Origin: an alpha proteobacterium AAP81b
GTDB taxonomy: Bacteria > Pseudomonadota > Alphaproteobacteria > Sphingomonadales > Sphingomonadaceae
Assembly: GCA_001295935.1 (NCBI GenBank)
Contig: LJHX01000087.1
Coordinates: forward strand, 1-51,296
DNA length: 51,296 nucleotides
Reading direction: 5' to 3'
Shown here: one piece after another, positions 8,628 through 16,546 of the stretch
How the letters are laid out: each line of letters opens with the position of its first letter
How positions within the stretch are numbered: the stretch's first letter is position 1
Position numbers and translations under genes: made by a program
The notes under the pieces: model-generated
What the model was told of the DNA's origin: nothing
What the model saw: the letters and a program-made list of their open reading frames with translations, nothing else
The model's database searches: none

Positions 8628-9092
8628 TCACAGCCAGCGGCGCACCCGGCAGCGATAGTCGGCATAGGCGGCGCCGAACCTGGCTGCCATGGCGCGCTCC
8701 TCGGGCAGTATCTGGAAGCGGGTGATGAAGGCGACGAAGAGCAGCGGCCCGGCGAGCGCCGCGGCATTGTCGAGCGCCAGCGCCAGCGCGGTGAGCAGCA
8801 GCGCCATCGACACGTACATCGGGTTGCGGCTGCGGCCGAAAGGCCCGGTGGTGACCAGCACCGAGGCGCGGTCGATCGCCACCGGGTTGATCGTCGTGCC
8901 GGCGCGGGCAAAGGCGCCGATCGCCGGGAAGCCATAGCCGCCGGCGAGGAGGAACAGCGCGCCGGCAAGCCCCCAGCGTGGCCCGGGCGGCAAGGGCAGC
9001 GGCGCTGCCACCAGTGCCGCGATGCCCGCCATGGCGAGGCCGGTGGCGACCATCACCAGCGGCGGCGGAATGCGGTTGTCGAGCCCGGCCAT
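8628..9092 (-). CDS. Isoprenylcysteine carboxyl methyltransferase-like membrane protein
   Basis: A 154-residue protein with about four hydrophobic segments. The C-terminal half has the ICMT/PEMT-type pattern: TTGPFGRSRNPMYVS, then a hydrophobic stretch, then ILPEERAMAARFGAAYADY and basic residues. This matches the SAM-dependent membrane methyltransferase family in which RNPxY and EE(R)xL...YxxY form the cofactor site. Bacterial members often have unknown acceptors. GGAGAAGG lies just before the ATG at 9092, and the gene follows the NmrA-type gene by 11 nt, so the two are probably cotranscribed. Confidence 0.8.
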   Translation of the reverse strand: MAGLDNRIPPPLVMVATGLAMAGIAALVAAPLPLPPGPRWGLAGALFLLAGGYGFPAIGAFARAGTTINPVAIDRASVLVTTGPFGRSRNPMYVSMALLLTALALALDNAAALAGPLLFVAFITRFQILPEERAMAARFGAAYADYRCRVRRWL

Positions 9093-9103
9093 CTTCCTTC
9101 TCC

Positions 9104-10204
9104 TCAGGCCGCCAGCCGCAGCGCCGCGGCGCCGGCACCCGCGTCGGCCATCTGTCGGCCATGCTGCGCCCGCCAGACCGGCTCGTCGATGCCGAGGCTC
9201 GGCGTCGCCGCTGGCGGCAGCCGCAGGCGGCGGTCGAGACCGTCGGTGTCATAGCCCGGGACCAGCGGGGTGATCAGGAAATTGGCGAGCGCCTTGAGGC
9301 GGTTCGCACTGGTGGCGCGGGCGAAGGGCAGCGCCGCATAGCGCCGCGCGATGGTCTCGAAAGCCTCGGGCGCGCGGCCGGTCAGCCGCTCGACCGTATC
9401 GGTGACGCCGCCTTCGAATTCGAAGGTGCCTTGGGCATGGTCCTCAAGATAGGTGATCAGCAGCCGCACCTCATAGGGATCGACCCCCTGCAGCCGGGCG
9501 ACCTTGCGGAACATCCACAAGGGCAGTTCGAAGGGCAGCACGCCATGGCCGAGGGCACGGCCCACCGCCGCCGCCATATCGCGCCCCGACAGCAACGCCG
9601 GGCCGGTCGGGCGGATGCTCTGGCCGGCGAAGCGTGCCGGGTCGGCGAGCAGCACCGCGGCGGTGCGTGCCATGTCCTCGCTCGAAACCGGCGCCGAACG
9701 GCCGCGATGCGCCAGGATCGGATAGATGCCGAGCAGGCTGGCGAAATCGATGACCCGCAGGAAATTGTCGGCGAACATGCCGGGGTTGAAGGTCACCGAG
9801 GCAATGCCGGGCAAGGTCGCGAAGAGCTGGTCGACCAGCCAGGTCTGGCGGGTCATCGGGGTCGGGTGATGGCGGTGCGAGGTCCATTGGCTCATGTGGA
9901 CGATGGCTTCGACCCGCGCCGCCTGCGCCGCGACCGCGAAAGTGGCGGCGCTTTGGATCATCAGCGGCGCCATCGGCGGCAGATACCAGGCGTGCTGGAC
10001 GCCGGTCAGCGCCGCGGTCAGCTGGTCGGGATCGTAGAGATCGGCGACGACGACCTCGGCGCCCTGGGCGGCGAGCGCGGCGCTGCGCGCGTCGTGGCGG
10101 CGGACGAGCGCGCGCACCGGCAGCTCGCGGGCGCGCAGTTCGGCGACGAGCGCGGTGCCGACCTTGCCGGTGGCACCGGTGACGAGAATCAGGGGAGTGG
10201 CCAT
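9104..10204 (-). CDS. NmrA-like / atypical SDR NAD(P)-binding protein
   Basis: A 366-residue cytoplasmic protein. The N-terminus LILVTGATGKVGTALVAEL is the Rossmann GxxGxxG motif of NmrA-like and atypical SDR proteins, followed by VRALVRR and VVVADLYDP, typical of that family. Members are NAD(P)H-dependent redox sensors or reductases acting on unknown substrates. It is longer than the ~290-residue norm, with a C-terminal extension of about 70 residues. The gene is transcribed divergently from the TetR gene, with a shared 140-nt control region holding a perfect inverted repeat, so it is the likely regulatory target. Confidence 0.8.
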   Translation of the reverse strand: MATPLILVTGATGKVGTALVAELRARELPVRALVRRHDARSAALAAQGAEVVVADLYDPDQLTAALTGVQHAWYLPPMAPLMIQSAATFAVAAQAARVEAIVHMSQWTSHRHHPTPMTRQTWLVDQLFATLPGIASVTFNPGMFADNFLRVIDFASLLGIYPILAHRGRSAPVSSEDMARTAAVLLADPARFAGQSIRPTGPALLSGRDMAAAVGRALGHGVLPFELPLWMFRKVARLQGVDPYEVRLLITYLEDHAQGTFEFEGGVTDTVERLTGRAPEAFETIARRYAALPFARATSANRLKALANFLITPLVPGYDTDGLDRRLRLPPAATPSLGIDEPVWRAQHGRQMADAGAGAAALRLAA

Positions 10205-10237
10205 CGCTGCCTCGCGTCTTGGATGATGAATGACCTC

Positions 10238-10269
10238 TATAATCTGCGACCCCGGCTGCTTTGAGTCAA
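10238..10269 (-). promoter_or_regulatory. Candidate promoter of the NmrA-like gene
   Basis: Read on the minus strand, TTGACT (complement of 10264-10269) is followed after 19 nt by GATTAT (complement of 10239-10244), about 35 nt before the ATG at 10204. The -35 is good and the -10 is moderate with long spacing. The TetR-type palindrome lies just upstream of the -35, where a bound repressor would interfere. Confidence 0.35.
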
Positions 10270-10274
10270 GCTCG

Positions 10275-10296
10275 AAAGATGATGTGCATCATCTTT
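10275..10296. promoter_or_regulatory. Perfect inverted repeat, probable TetR operator
   Basis: Arms AAAGATGATG and CATCATCTTT (10 bp each, perfect) are separated by TG. The 22-bp palindrome sits in the divergent region between the NmrA-like gene and the TetR gene, 49 nt upstream of the TetR start. Size, symmetry and position are those of a TetR-family operator controlling both genes. Binding is inferred. Confidence 0.6.
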
Positions 10297-10344
10297 GCTT
10301 GGTGCCGCGCGGGCGAGCGGCTATGCCGCGGGCGGAGGTGCCGA

Positions 10345-10899
10345 ATGCGCGTATCGCGAGCCGCGAAAGCCGAAAGCCGGGACAGGATCGTTGCCGCGGC
10401 GGCGCGGCGGCTGCGCGCCGCCGGCGTCGAGGGAAGCAGTGTCGGCGACATGATGGCCGACGCCGGGATGACCCATGGCGGCTTCTATCGCCATTTCGCC
10501 AACAAGGACGCGCTGGTCGCCGCCGCGATCGCCGCGGCCTTCGCCGAGTTCAGCGAGCCACTCGCCGCCGGCGTCGCCGCAGGAGAGGCGCCGGCGGCCG
10601 CGGCGGATTTCGTGGCGCGCTATCTCGGCGACGGCCATGTCGCCCATCCCGAGCTCGGCTGCCCGGTGCCGGCAACCGCCGCCGACATCGCCCGCAGCGG
10701 CGACGCGGCGCGGGCGGCCTTCGGCGCCGGGGCAACGGCGGTGGTCGATGCGCTCGCAGCGGCACTGACCGGCCCGCGCCGCCGCGAGCGTGCCTGGCGC
10801 CAGTTCGCCATGCTGGCGGGCGCGGTGCTGATCGCGCGGGCGAGCGACCCCGCCACCGCTGCCGAAGTGCTGGCGACGGCGCGCCGGGGCAGCCTCTAG
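10345..10899 (+). CDS. TetR/AcrR family transcriptional regulator
   Basis: A 184-residue DNA-binding protein. Its N-terminal helix-turn-helix has the TetR pattern: RIVAAAARRLRAAGVEGSSV, then MMADAGMTHGGFYRHFANKDAL, the last part being the classic recognition helix and FYxHFxxK element. The C-terminal ligand domain contains GCPVPATAADIA, like the LmrA/YxaF subgroup that often controls oxidoreductase genes. The ATG at 10345 was chosen because GGAGGTG lies 5 nt upstream; the open frame to 10261 has no such site. It is divergent from the NmrA-like gene, which it probably represses. Its stop overlaps the stop of the convergent TonB receptor gene by 4 nt. Confidence 0.9.
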   Translation: MRVSRAAKAESRDRIVAAAARRLRAAGVEGSSVGDMMADAGMTHGGFYRHFANKDALVAAAIAAAFAEFSEPLAAGVAAGEAPAAAADFVARYLGDGHVAHPELGCPVPATAADIARSGDAARAAFGAGATAVVDALAAALTGPRRRERAWRQFAMLAGAVLIARASDPATAAEVLATARRGSL

Positions 10900-13334
10900 A
10901 ACCCCGCTTTCACCCGCACACCGATGGTCCGCGGCCGGGCATAGGTCAGGTAATCGCCGGCCTGCCAATTGCCGACGTACGCCGCGCGCGGGATGACGTT
11001 GGTGATCTTCGTGCCATTGGTCAGGTTGGTGCCGAACACGCCGGCCTCCCAGCGGCCGAAGCTGTAGGCAAGGCCGAGGTTCAAGGTGTCCTGCGGCGCA
11101 ATCCGCCGATAATTGAAGGCGTTGCTGGTACCCGAGGTCGGGTCGCCATTCTGGTTGTAGAGATTGCCGTAAGGCGCGCGATACTGCCAATTGGCGGTGA
11201 AGTGGACGACCCCGCTGCCGACCGGGCGATCGTAGATGGCGCCGATGCCGACGACGGTATCGGGGAAATTCGGCACCTTGTCGCCGGCGCGCGCCTGGGC
11301 GCCGGGGACGTCGATCTCGGTCTTGGCATCGGTATAACTGCCGGCGAAGGTCAGGGTCAGCTCGTCGGTGACGCGCGCGGCGATTTCGAGTTCGGCGCCG
11401 ACGCTGCGCACCTGGCCATTGTTCTGGATGTAATAATAGGCGCATTGCGGCAGCACGACGCGGTTCTGGACCTGGCTCCAGTCAATGTAGAAAGCCGTGG
11501 CGTTGACGGTGAGGCGCTTGTCGAACAGCCGGGCTTTTTCGCCGACCGAATAGGTCCACAGCGAATCAGGGCCGAAGGTGCCGGGCGCGGTGCCGCCGAC
11601 CGATGCGAGCTCCTGGTCGCAGATCGCCGAGCGCGGGATCGGCTGGTTCACGCCGCCATAGCGGAAGCCCTTGGCGGCCTCGAAAAAGACCAGCAGATCG
11701 TCGGTCGCCTTCCATGATGCGACGAAGCGCGGGTTGACGCCGCTCGCCTCGCGCGAGTCCTTGACGGTGATCGGCTGGTTGGCGCGCGGCCCGATGGTAT
11801 CGACGCCATAGATGCCGCCGAAATAGAGATCGAAATCCTGGTGCCAGAAAAAGCCGCGCAGCCCGGCGGTCAGGCTCAGCCGCGGCGTCACGTCGAAGGT
11901 CACCTCGCCGAAGCCTGCGACCTGATATTCGTCGATATTCTGCAGGCCGGCGAAGACGTTGTTCGGCGAGAAGGCGCCATGCGTCGTCTGGCTGTTGTAG
12001 GGATTGCCGGCGTTGGCGGGGTCGGCGTTCCAGCCCTGCGCGACATAGGACAGCGTATCGAAGCCGGGCAGCGGAATGTCCTGGACATAGCGACGGCGCT
12101 GCGACTGGAAGAAGAAGCCGCCGGTGGCGCGCAACCGACCACTCTGGTCACTGCTCAGCCGGATTTCCTGCTGCCAGTCGTCGATGCGGTTTTTGATCGA
12201 ATAGCTTTCGACCGGCAGCTGGTTGACCAGCGCCTGGTTGTAGGGGTTCGGCGGCGCGAACGTCCCATTGACGTTGAAGGGATTGTTGGGGCCGGGCGCC
12301 GCGAACTGGAAGAAATAGGCGACCGTCGGTTCGAGGCTTTCGAGGAAATCGAGGTCGCGGTGGGTGTAGCTCGTCGAGGAGACCAGGCTGACCGGCCCAA
12401 AATCATGGGCGATGGTCAGGTTGACGAGGTGAAACTTGTCGTAGTTATGCTCGGGGCCGTTGCCGCTGAAGGTATAGTCAGGCAGCCCGGCGAAACCGCG
12501 GTAGAGGCCGTGGGCGGCGAGATCGAGATAGGTGTAGCTGAGATCGACGTTGGTATCATCGCCGGCCTGCCAGCGCAGCGCGGCGCGCACCTGGACGGTA
12601 TCGACGCTATTGGCATCGCGCTTGTTCTGGGCGCCGATATTGTCGATGAAGCCGGCGTCATGGCCGTAATAGCCGGTCAACCGCAGCGCCAATTTGTCGG
12701 TGACCAGCGGCAGGTTGAGCATCGCCCGCACCGCGCCATTGGGGCTGCCCGACTTTTCGGTCTGCGACAGGATGCCCTCGGCGGTGCCGAAGCTCTTCGA
12801 AGGGTCGGGCTTGGCGGTGATGTAGCGGATGGTGCCGGTCATCGACCCGGCGCCATAGAGCGTGCCCTGCGGCCCGCGCAGCACTTCGACGCGCTCTAGG
12901 TCGATGACCTTGAGATCGGGATTCTGGCCCTGCAGCGAGATCACCGCATCGTCGAGATAGACGGCAACAAGGCTGCGATCCTGGACGTCCGAGGTCGAAT
13001 TGGGAACGAGCTGGCCGGTGGTCAGGCCGCGGATCTCGATCTTGTTGATGCCGGGGCCGGCCTCGACGATGTTCAAGGCCGGCGTGTAGCGGGTGAGGTC
13101 GGCAAGGGAGAAGCTCGCGGTGCGGTCGAGGCGATCGGGGGTGATCGCGGTGACGGCGATCGGCACGTCCTGAAGATTCCTCGCCGCGCCGCGCTCGGCG
13201 GTGACGATGATTTCGTCGGTTGGCGCTTCGGTTTCGGCGGCCGATACCGCCGTCGCCGCAACGATTGACAGCAGCGATGTCGAAATCGCCACGAATTTGA
13301 GCGCCCCCGGCGCCCCCCGCAGGTGGTTTTTCAT
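10896..13334 (-). CDS. TonB-dependent outer-membrane receptor
   Basis: An 812-residue outer-membrane beta-barrel that takes up a bound ligand using TonB energy. It has a signal peptide (residues 1-33, cleavage near AVSAAE), a TonB-box-like EIIVTAER, and a plug domain with IEIRGLTTG, VAVYLDDAVI and DLERVEVLRGPQGTLYGAGS. The barrel ends in a C-terminal phenylalanine (VRVKAGF) as required for assembly. The length is normal. It is divergent from an M20 peptidase plus Rieske oxygenase pair, so the ligand may be an organic compound degraded by those enzymes; that is inference. Sphingomonads carry many such receptors and the substrate cannot be read from sequence. Confidence 0.92.
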   Translation of the reverse strand: MKNHLRGAPGALKFVAISTSLLSIVAATAVSAAETEAPTDEIIVTAERGAARNLQDVPIAVTAITPDRLDRTASFSLADLTRYTPALNIVEAGPGINKIEIRGLTTGQLVPNSTSDVQDRSLVAVYLDDAVISLQGQNPDLKVIDLERVEVLRGPQGTLYGAGSMTGTIRYITAKPDPSKSFGTAEGILSQTEKSGSPNGAVRAMLNLPLVTDKLALRLTGYYGHDAGFIDNIGAQNKRDANSVDTVQVRAALRWQAGDDTNVDLSYTYLDLAAHGLYRGFAGLPDYTFSGNGPEHNYDKFHLVNLTIAHDFGPVSLVSSTSYTHRDLDFLESLEPTVAYFFQFAAPGPNNPFNVNGTFAPPNPYNQALVNQLPVESYSIKNRIDDWQQEIRLSSDQSGRLRATGGFFFQSQRRRYVQDIPLPGFDTLSYVAQGWNADPANAGNPYNSQTTHGAFSPNNVFAGLQNIDEYQVAGFGEVTFDVTPRLSLTAGLRGFFWHQDFDLYFGGIYGVDTIGPRANQPITVKDSREASGVNPRFVASWKATDDLLVFFEAAKGFRYGGVNQPIPRSAICDQELASVGGTAPGTFGPDSLWTYSVGEKARLFDKRLTVNATAFYIDWSQVQNRVVLPQCAYYYIQNNGQVRSVGAELEIAARVTDELTLTFAGSYTDAKTEIDVPGAQARAGDKVPNFPDTVVGIGAIYDRPVGSGVVHFTANWQYRAPYGNLYNQNGDPTSGTSNAFNYRRIAPQDTLNLGLAYSFGRWEAGVFGTNLTNGTKITNVIPRAAYVGNWQAGDYLTYARPRTIGVRVKAGF

Positions 13335-13473
13335 GGTCGCCGCCTTGTTTCAGACCGCAACAATTTGCAATCGAAAAGGTGCCTTGCTGTTGCAATGCAC
13401 TCCCCGACGCGGCGCCACGGCCACAGCCATGTCGGCGCTTTTGCCGGGCGCCGAATGCGCTTAGACAGGCGCG

Positions 13474-14841
13474 ATGATCCGCATCCTCACCCTGTCGCTG
13501 CTCCTCGCCGCCCCGGCGCTCGCTGCCCCCGGCGATGCCGACGACGCCAAGGCGATGCTCAAGGCCGGCATCGGCTTTGCCACCGTCAAGGGCCGCGGCC
13601 AGGTGCCGGCCTATGCCGACTGGCTGAAGTCGCGGCTGGTGGCGGGCGGTTTCGCGCCTGGCGATATCGTCATCACGCCGGCGGGCGAGACGGCGCGGCT
13701 GCACCTCGTCTGGAAGGGGTCGGGGAAGCGCCCGCCGCTGGCGCTCGCCGGGCACATGGACGTCGTCGAGGCCAACCCCAGGGACTGGACGCGTGATCCC
13801 TTCACCGCGGTCGAGGAAGGCGGCTTCGTCTTCGGGCGCGGCGCTTCCGACAACAAGTTCGACACGACGATGATCGCCGCGACTCTGATCGCCTTGAAGC
13901 GCCAGGGCTTCAAGCCGGGGCGCGACATCCACTTCTTCCTGTCGGGCGACGAGGAAACCAGCGGCGCCACCGCCGCGGCGCAGGCCGCCGAAGCCAAGGC
14001 AGCGGGGGTCGAATTGCTCCTGAATGGCGACAGCGGCGGCGGGCTGGTCGACGACGCCGGCAAACCCTTGTTCTACTCGCTGTCAGGCGCCGAGAAGAGC
14101 TATGCCGACTATGCCCTGACCGTCACCGACCCCGGCGGCCACAGCAGCCGGCCGACGGGCAGCAATGCCATCGCGATCCTGGCGGCGGCGACGGCGAAGG
14201 TCGCGGCGTACCAATTCCCCGCCGAGATCAGCGACATCACCCGCGCCTCGCTGCGCGACGCCGGCACCAAGACCGGCGGCGCGCTCGGCGCGGCGATGCT
14301 CGCCTTTGTTGCCAACCCCAAGGATACGGCGGCGATCGCGACGCTGCGCGCCAGCCCCGATACCGTCGGCCAGATCGGCACGACCTGCGTGCCGACGATG
14401 GTCAGCGGCGGCCATGCCGAGAACGCCCTGCCGCAGAAGGCGGTGCTCAATGTCAATTGCCGGATCTGGCCGGGGGTCGGCCTTGAGACGGTACGCGGCG
14501 ACCTCGAGCGCGTCGTCGCCGATCCGAGGGTCAAGGTGGCGCTCGCCAACGACGATTTCCATTCGGCGCCGCCATCGCCGCTGCGCCCCGATGTCGTCGC
14601 CGCGGTGACGAAAGCCGTGGCAACGGCGCGGCCGGGGGTGGTGCCGGTGCCGGGCATGGACGCCGGGGCCAGTGACAGCCTGTTCTACCGCGCCGCCGGC
14701 ATCCCCAGCTATGGCGTTTCGGGGCTGATGATGCGCGGCGAGGATGTGCTGATCCATGGCCTCAACGAGCGCGTGCCGGTGGCGGCGATCGCCCCGGCGC
14801 TGGTGCATTGGCGCGTGCTGATCACCGAAATGGCCAAGTGA
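13474..14841 (+). CDS. Secreted M20 family metallopeptidase
   Basis: A 455-residue zinc hydrolase of the ArgE/DapE/carboxypeptidase G2 type, removing an amino acid or acyl group from an amide. It has a signal peptide (MIRILTLSLLLAAPALA), so periplasmic. Metal and catalytic motifs run in order: ALAGHMDVVEA (H-x-D), a GRGASDNKFDT segment with the bridging Asp, LSGDEETSG with the general-base Glu and metal Glu, and a dimerisation domain with GGHSSRPTGSNAI. The C-terminal metal His probably lies in VLIHGLNERV. It is followed after 4 nt by the Rieske oxygenase gene, so the two are coupled, and is divergent from the TonB receptor. Confidence 0.88.
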   Translation: MIRILTLSLLLAAPALAAPGDADDAKAMLKAGIGFATVKGRGQVPAYADWLKSRLVAGGFAPGDIVITPAGETARLHLVWKGSGKRPPLALAGHMDVVEANPRDWTRDPFTAVEEGGFVFGRGASDNKFDTTMIAATLIALKRQGFKPGRDIHFFLSGDEETSGATAAAQAAEAKAAGVELLLNGDSGGGLVDDAGKPLFYSLSGAEKSYADYALTVTDPGGHSSRPTGSNAIAILAAATAKVAAYQFPAEISDITRASLRDAGTKTGGALGAAMLAFVANPKDTAAIATLRASPDTVGQIGTTCVPTMVSGGHAENALPQKAVLNVNCRIWPGVGLETVRGDLERVVADPRVKVALANDDFHSAPPSPLRPDVVAAVTKAVATARPGVVPVPGMDAGASDSLFYRAAGIPSYGVSGLMMRGEDVLIHGLNERVPVAAIAPALVHWRVLITEMAK

Positions 14842-14845
14842 GGCG

Positions 14846-16000
14846 ATGGGTGCGCTGAAGCTCGCGGTCGGCGACGACCAGGCCGATTTGTCGCTGCCGG
14901 CGTGGACCTATCGCGACGCCGAATTCTTCGAGGCCGAGAAGGCCGCGGTGCTGCGCGGCGCTTGGCAGATCGTCTGCCATCTCTCCGACCTCGCGGCGCC
15001 GGGCGACTGGCATACGCTCGACTATCTCGGTGAAAGCATCCTCGTCGTCCGCGGCGACGATGGTGTGGTGCGTGCCTTCACCAATGTCTGCCGGCATCGC
15101 GGCTCGCGGCTCGTCGATGGCGCGCGCGGCTGCGCGAAGCGGCTGGTCTGCCCCTATCACGCCTGGACCTACGACCTCGCCGGCCGGCTGACCGGCGTTC
15201 CCGGGCGCAGCGAATATCCCGGGCTCGACTTGGGCGCGCATGGGCTGGTGCCGGTCGAGATGGAGGTGTGGCAGGGCTTCGTGTTTGTCCGCCTCGAAAG
15301 CGGCGGGCCGTCGGTGGCGGCGATGCTGGCGGTGTTCGGCGACGAGATCGCGCCGTATCGCTTCGAGGCATTGCGCGCGCTGGGGCGGGTGACCTTGCGG
15401 CCACGCCCGGTCAACTGGAAGAATGTCGGCGACAATTATTCCGACGGCCTGCACATCCCGGTTGCCCACCCCGGCCTCAAGCGCCTGTTCGGGCCGAGCT
15501 ATGTCGTTTCCGCCGAGGCGCATTGCGATCGCATGGCCGGCGACATCGGGGAGGGCTCGGGCAGTTGGTCGGAACGCCTCTATCGCCGCCTGCTGCCGCG
15601 CGTCGATCACCTCGATGCCACCGGCCAGCGCCGTTGGCTCTATCTCAAGCTCTGGCCCAACATCGCCTTCGACATCTACCCCGACCAGGTCGACTTCATG
15701 CAATGGCTGCCGGTCTCGGCGACCGAAACGGTGATCCGCGAAATCAGCTACGCCCTGCCCGACGATCGCCGCGCGATGCGCGCGGCACGCTATCTCAACT
15801 GGCGGATCAACCGCCAGGTCAACGCCGAGGACACCGCGCTGATCACCCGCGTCCAGCAGGGCATGGCCTCGGCGAGTTTCAGCCAAGGCCCGCTGGGGAC
15901 GAGCGAAGTCTGCCTCCGCGCTTTTGCCAGCCGCATGCGCGAGGCGGTTCCGGCGGCGCGGCAGGCGCGAGCACCAGCGCCGGGGTGGTCGCGCGGTTGA
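14846..16000 (+). CDS. Rieske [2Fe-2S] aromatic-ring-hydroxylating oxygenase, alpha subunit
   Basis: A 384-residue oxygenase component. The Rieske domain has CRHRG (Cys82, His84) and CPYHAW (Cys102, His105) with 17 residues between, holding a [2Fe-2S] cluster. The catalytic domain has NWKNVGDNYSDGLHIPVAH, in which the bridging Asp near residue 200 and the two His of the mononuclear iron site are visible. Such enzymes hydroxylate or demethylate small organic molecules and need a reductase and often a ferredoxin, neither of which is encoded nearby. GAGG overlapping the upstream stop serves as ribosome site. The pairing with a hydrolase and a TonB receptor suggests scavenging of an amide-linked or aromatic compound. 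Confidence 0.88.
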   Translation: MGALKLAVGDDQADLSLPAWTYRDAEFFEAEKAAVLRGAWQIVCHLSDLAAPGDWHTLDYLGESILVVRGDDGVVRAFTNVCRHRGSRLVDGARGCAKRLVCPYHAWTYDLAGRLTGVPGRSEYPGLDLGAHGLVPVEMEVWQGFVFVRLESGGPSVAAMLAVFGDEIAPYRFEALRALGRVTLRPRPVNWKNVGDNYSDGLHIPVAHPGLKRLFGPSYVVSAEAHCDRMAGDIGEGSGSWSERLYRRLLPRVDHLDATGQRRWLYLKLWPNIAFDIYPDQVDFMQWLPVSATETVIREISYALPDDRRAMRAARYLNWRINRQVNAEDTALITRVQQGMASASFSQGPLGTSEVCLRAFASRMREAVPAARQARAPAPGWSRG

Positions 16001-16033
16001 AGTCAGCGCATTCCGGTTTCGGTGCCGGTCCGC

Positions 16034-16039
16034 TATAAG
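16034..16039 (+). promoter_or_regulatory. -10 box placed for leaderless or near-leaderless start of the Phd gene
   Basis: TATAAG lies 7 nt before the ATG of the antitoxin gene, so transcription would begin at or next to the start codon. No ribosome-binding site is seen in those 7 nt. The -35 at the right distance (TTCCGG, 16011-16016) is poor. Confidence 0.35.
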
Positions 16040-16046
16040 CCGCAGC

Positions 16047-16298
16047 ATGACGAGCGTCAGTTTCGCCGAACTCCGCAAGAACCTTGCGGTCTATCTCGAT
16101 CGCGCCAGCGAAGGTCGCGACGCGATCCTTGTTAGCCGTCGGGGCAAGGCGCCGGTCGTCATGGTCGCGGCGAGCGAAATGGCAGGCTGGGCGGAAACCG
16201 TTCGCCTGCTCAGCAACCCGCGCAACGCCCGGCGCCTGCTTGAATCGATTGCCGACGCCGATGCTGGAAAATTCGTTAAGCATGATCTTGGCAGGTAG
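16047..16298 (+). CDS. Phd/YefM family antitoxin, orphan
   Basis: An 83-residue protein starting MTSVSFAELRKNLAVYLDR, the standard Phd/YefM N-terminal DNA-binding fold, followed by ILVSRRGKAPVVMVAASEM. These are type II antitoxins that repress their own operon and neutralise a RelE/YoeB or Doc toxin. No toxin frame follows: downstream is a 9-codon open frame and then a long palindrome. The start at 16047 is preferred to 15924, which lies inside the Rieske gene. Either the toxin was lost or the protein acts alone as a regulator. Confidence 0.8.
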   Translation: MTSVSFAELRKNLAVYLDRASEGRDAILVSRRGKAPVVMVAASEMAGWAETVRLLSNPRNARRLLESIADADAGKFVKHDLGR

Positions 16299-16340
16299 AT
16301 TTGTAACGCATGCCAAGTTTAGCGTTATCTAATCTATGAT

Positions 16341-16480
16341 AAGAAAGTGGGCCTCCGGCGGCAGGGCCTGAGGCCCTGGACCCACTTTTGTTGGTGCCGA
16401 CCTTATGCTGGAAAGGCAGGATCTTCCGGAAAGTGGGTCCAGGGGCTCAGTCGCTGGCCGCCGGAGGCCTCTTTTCTTTA
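16341..16480. repeat. Complex inverted repeat (family C), REPIN-like doublet
   Basis: Two imperfect inverted arms, about 16341-16388 and 16428-16479, share GGCCTCCGGCGGC, a GGGGCT-like centre and CCTGGACCCACTTT read in opposite directions, with a ~40-nt spacer. The left arm contains its own perfect hairpin, AGGGCCT-G-AGGCCCT (16363-16377). It fills most of the 248-nt gap between the Phd and cupin genes. The 'CCTCCGGCGG...CCTGGACCC' type is widespread in GC-rich proteobacterial intergenic DNA. The right arm ends in a T-rich CTTTTCTTT, so it may also terminate transcription. Confidence 0.7.
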
Positions 16481-16546
16481 TGGGTTGGAATAAATGCGAC
16501 CTGGCAATAGGTAGCTGACGGAGAATCCGAACGGAGCCGTCCGCCG

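Noticed and set aside
13365-13396. Two direct TTGCAAT copies between the TonB and M20 genes as a regulator site
   Set aside because: The repeats are short, the symmetry is poor, and they could simply be parts of overlapping promoters.
16299-16340. Toxin gene expected after the Phd antitoxin
   Set aside because: Only a 9-codon frame (MPSLALSNL) exists before the palindrome; no RelE/YoeB or Doc sequence was found.
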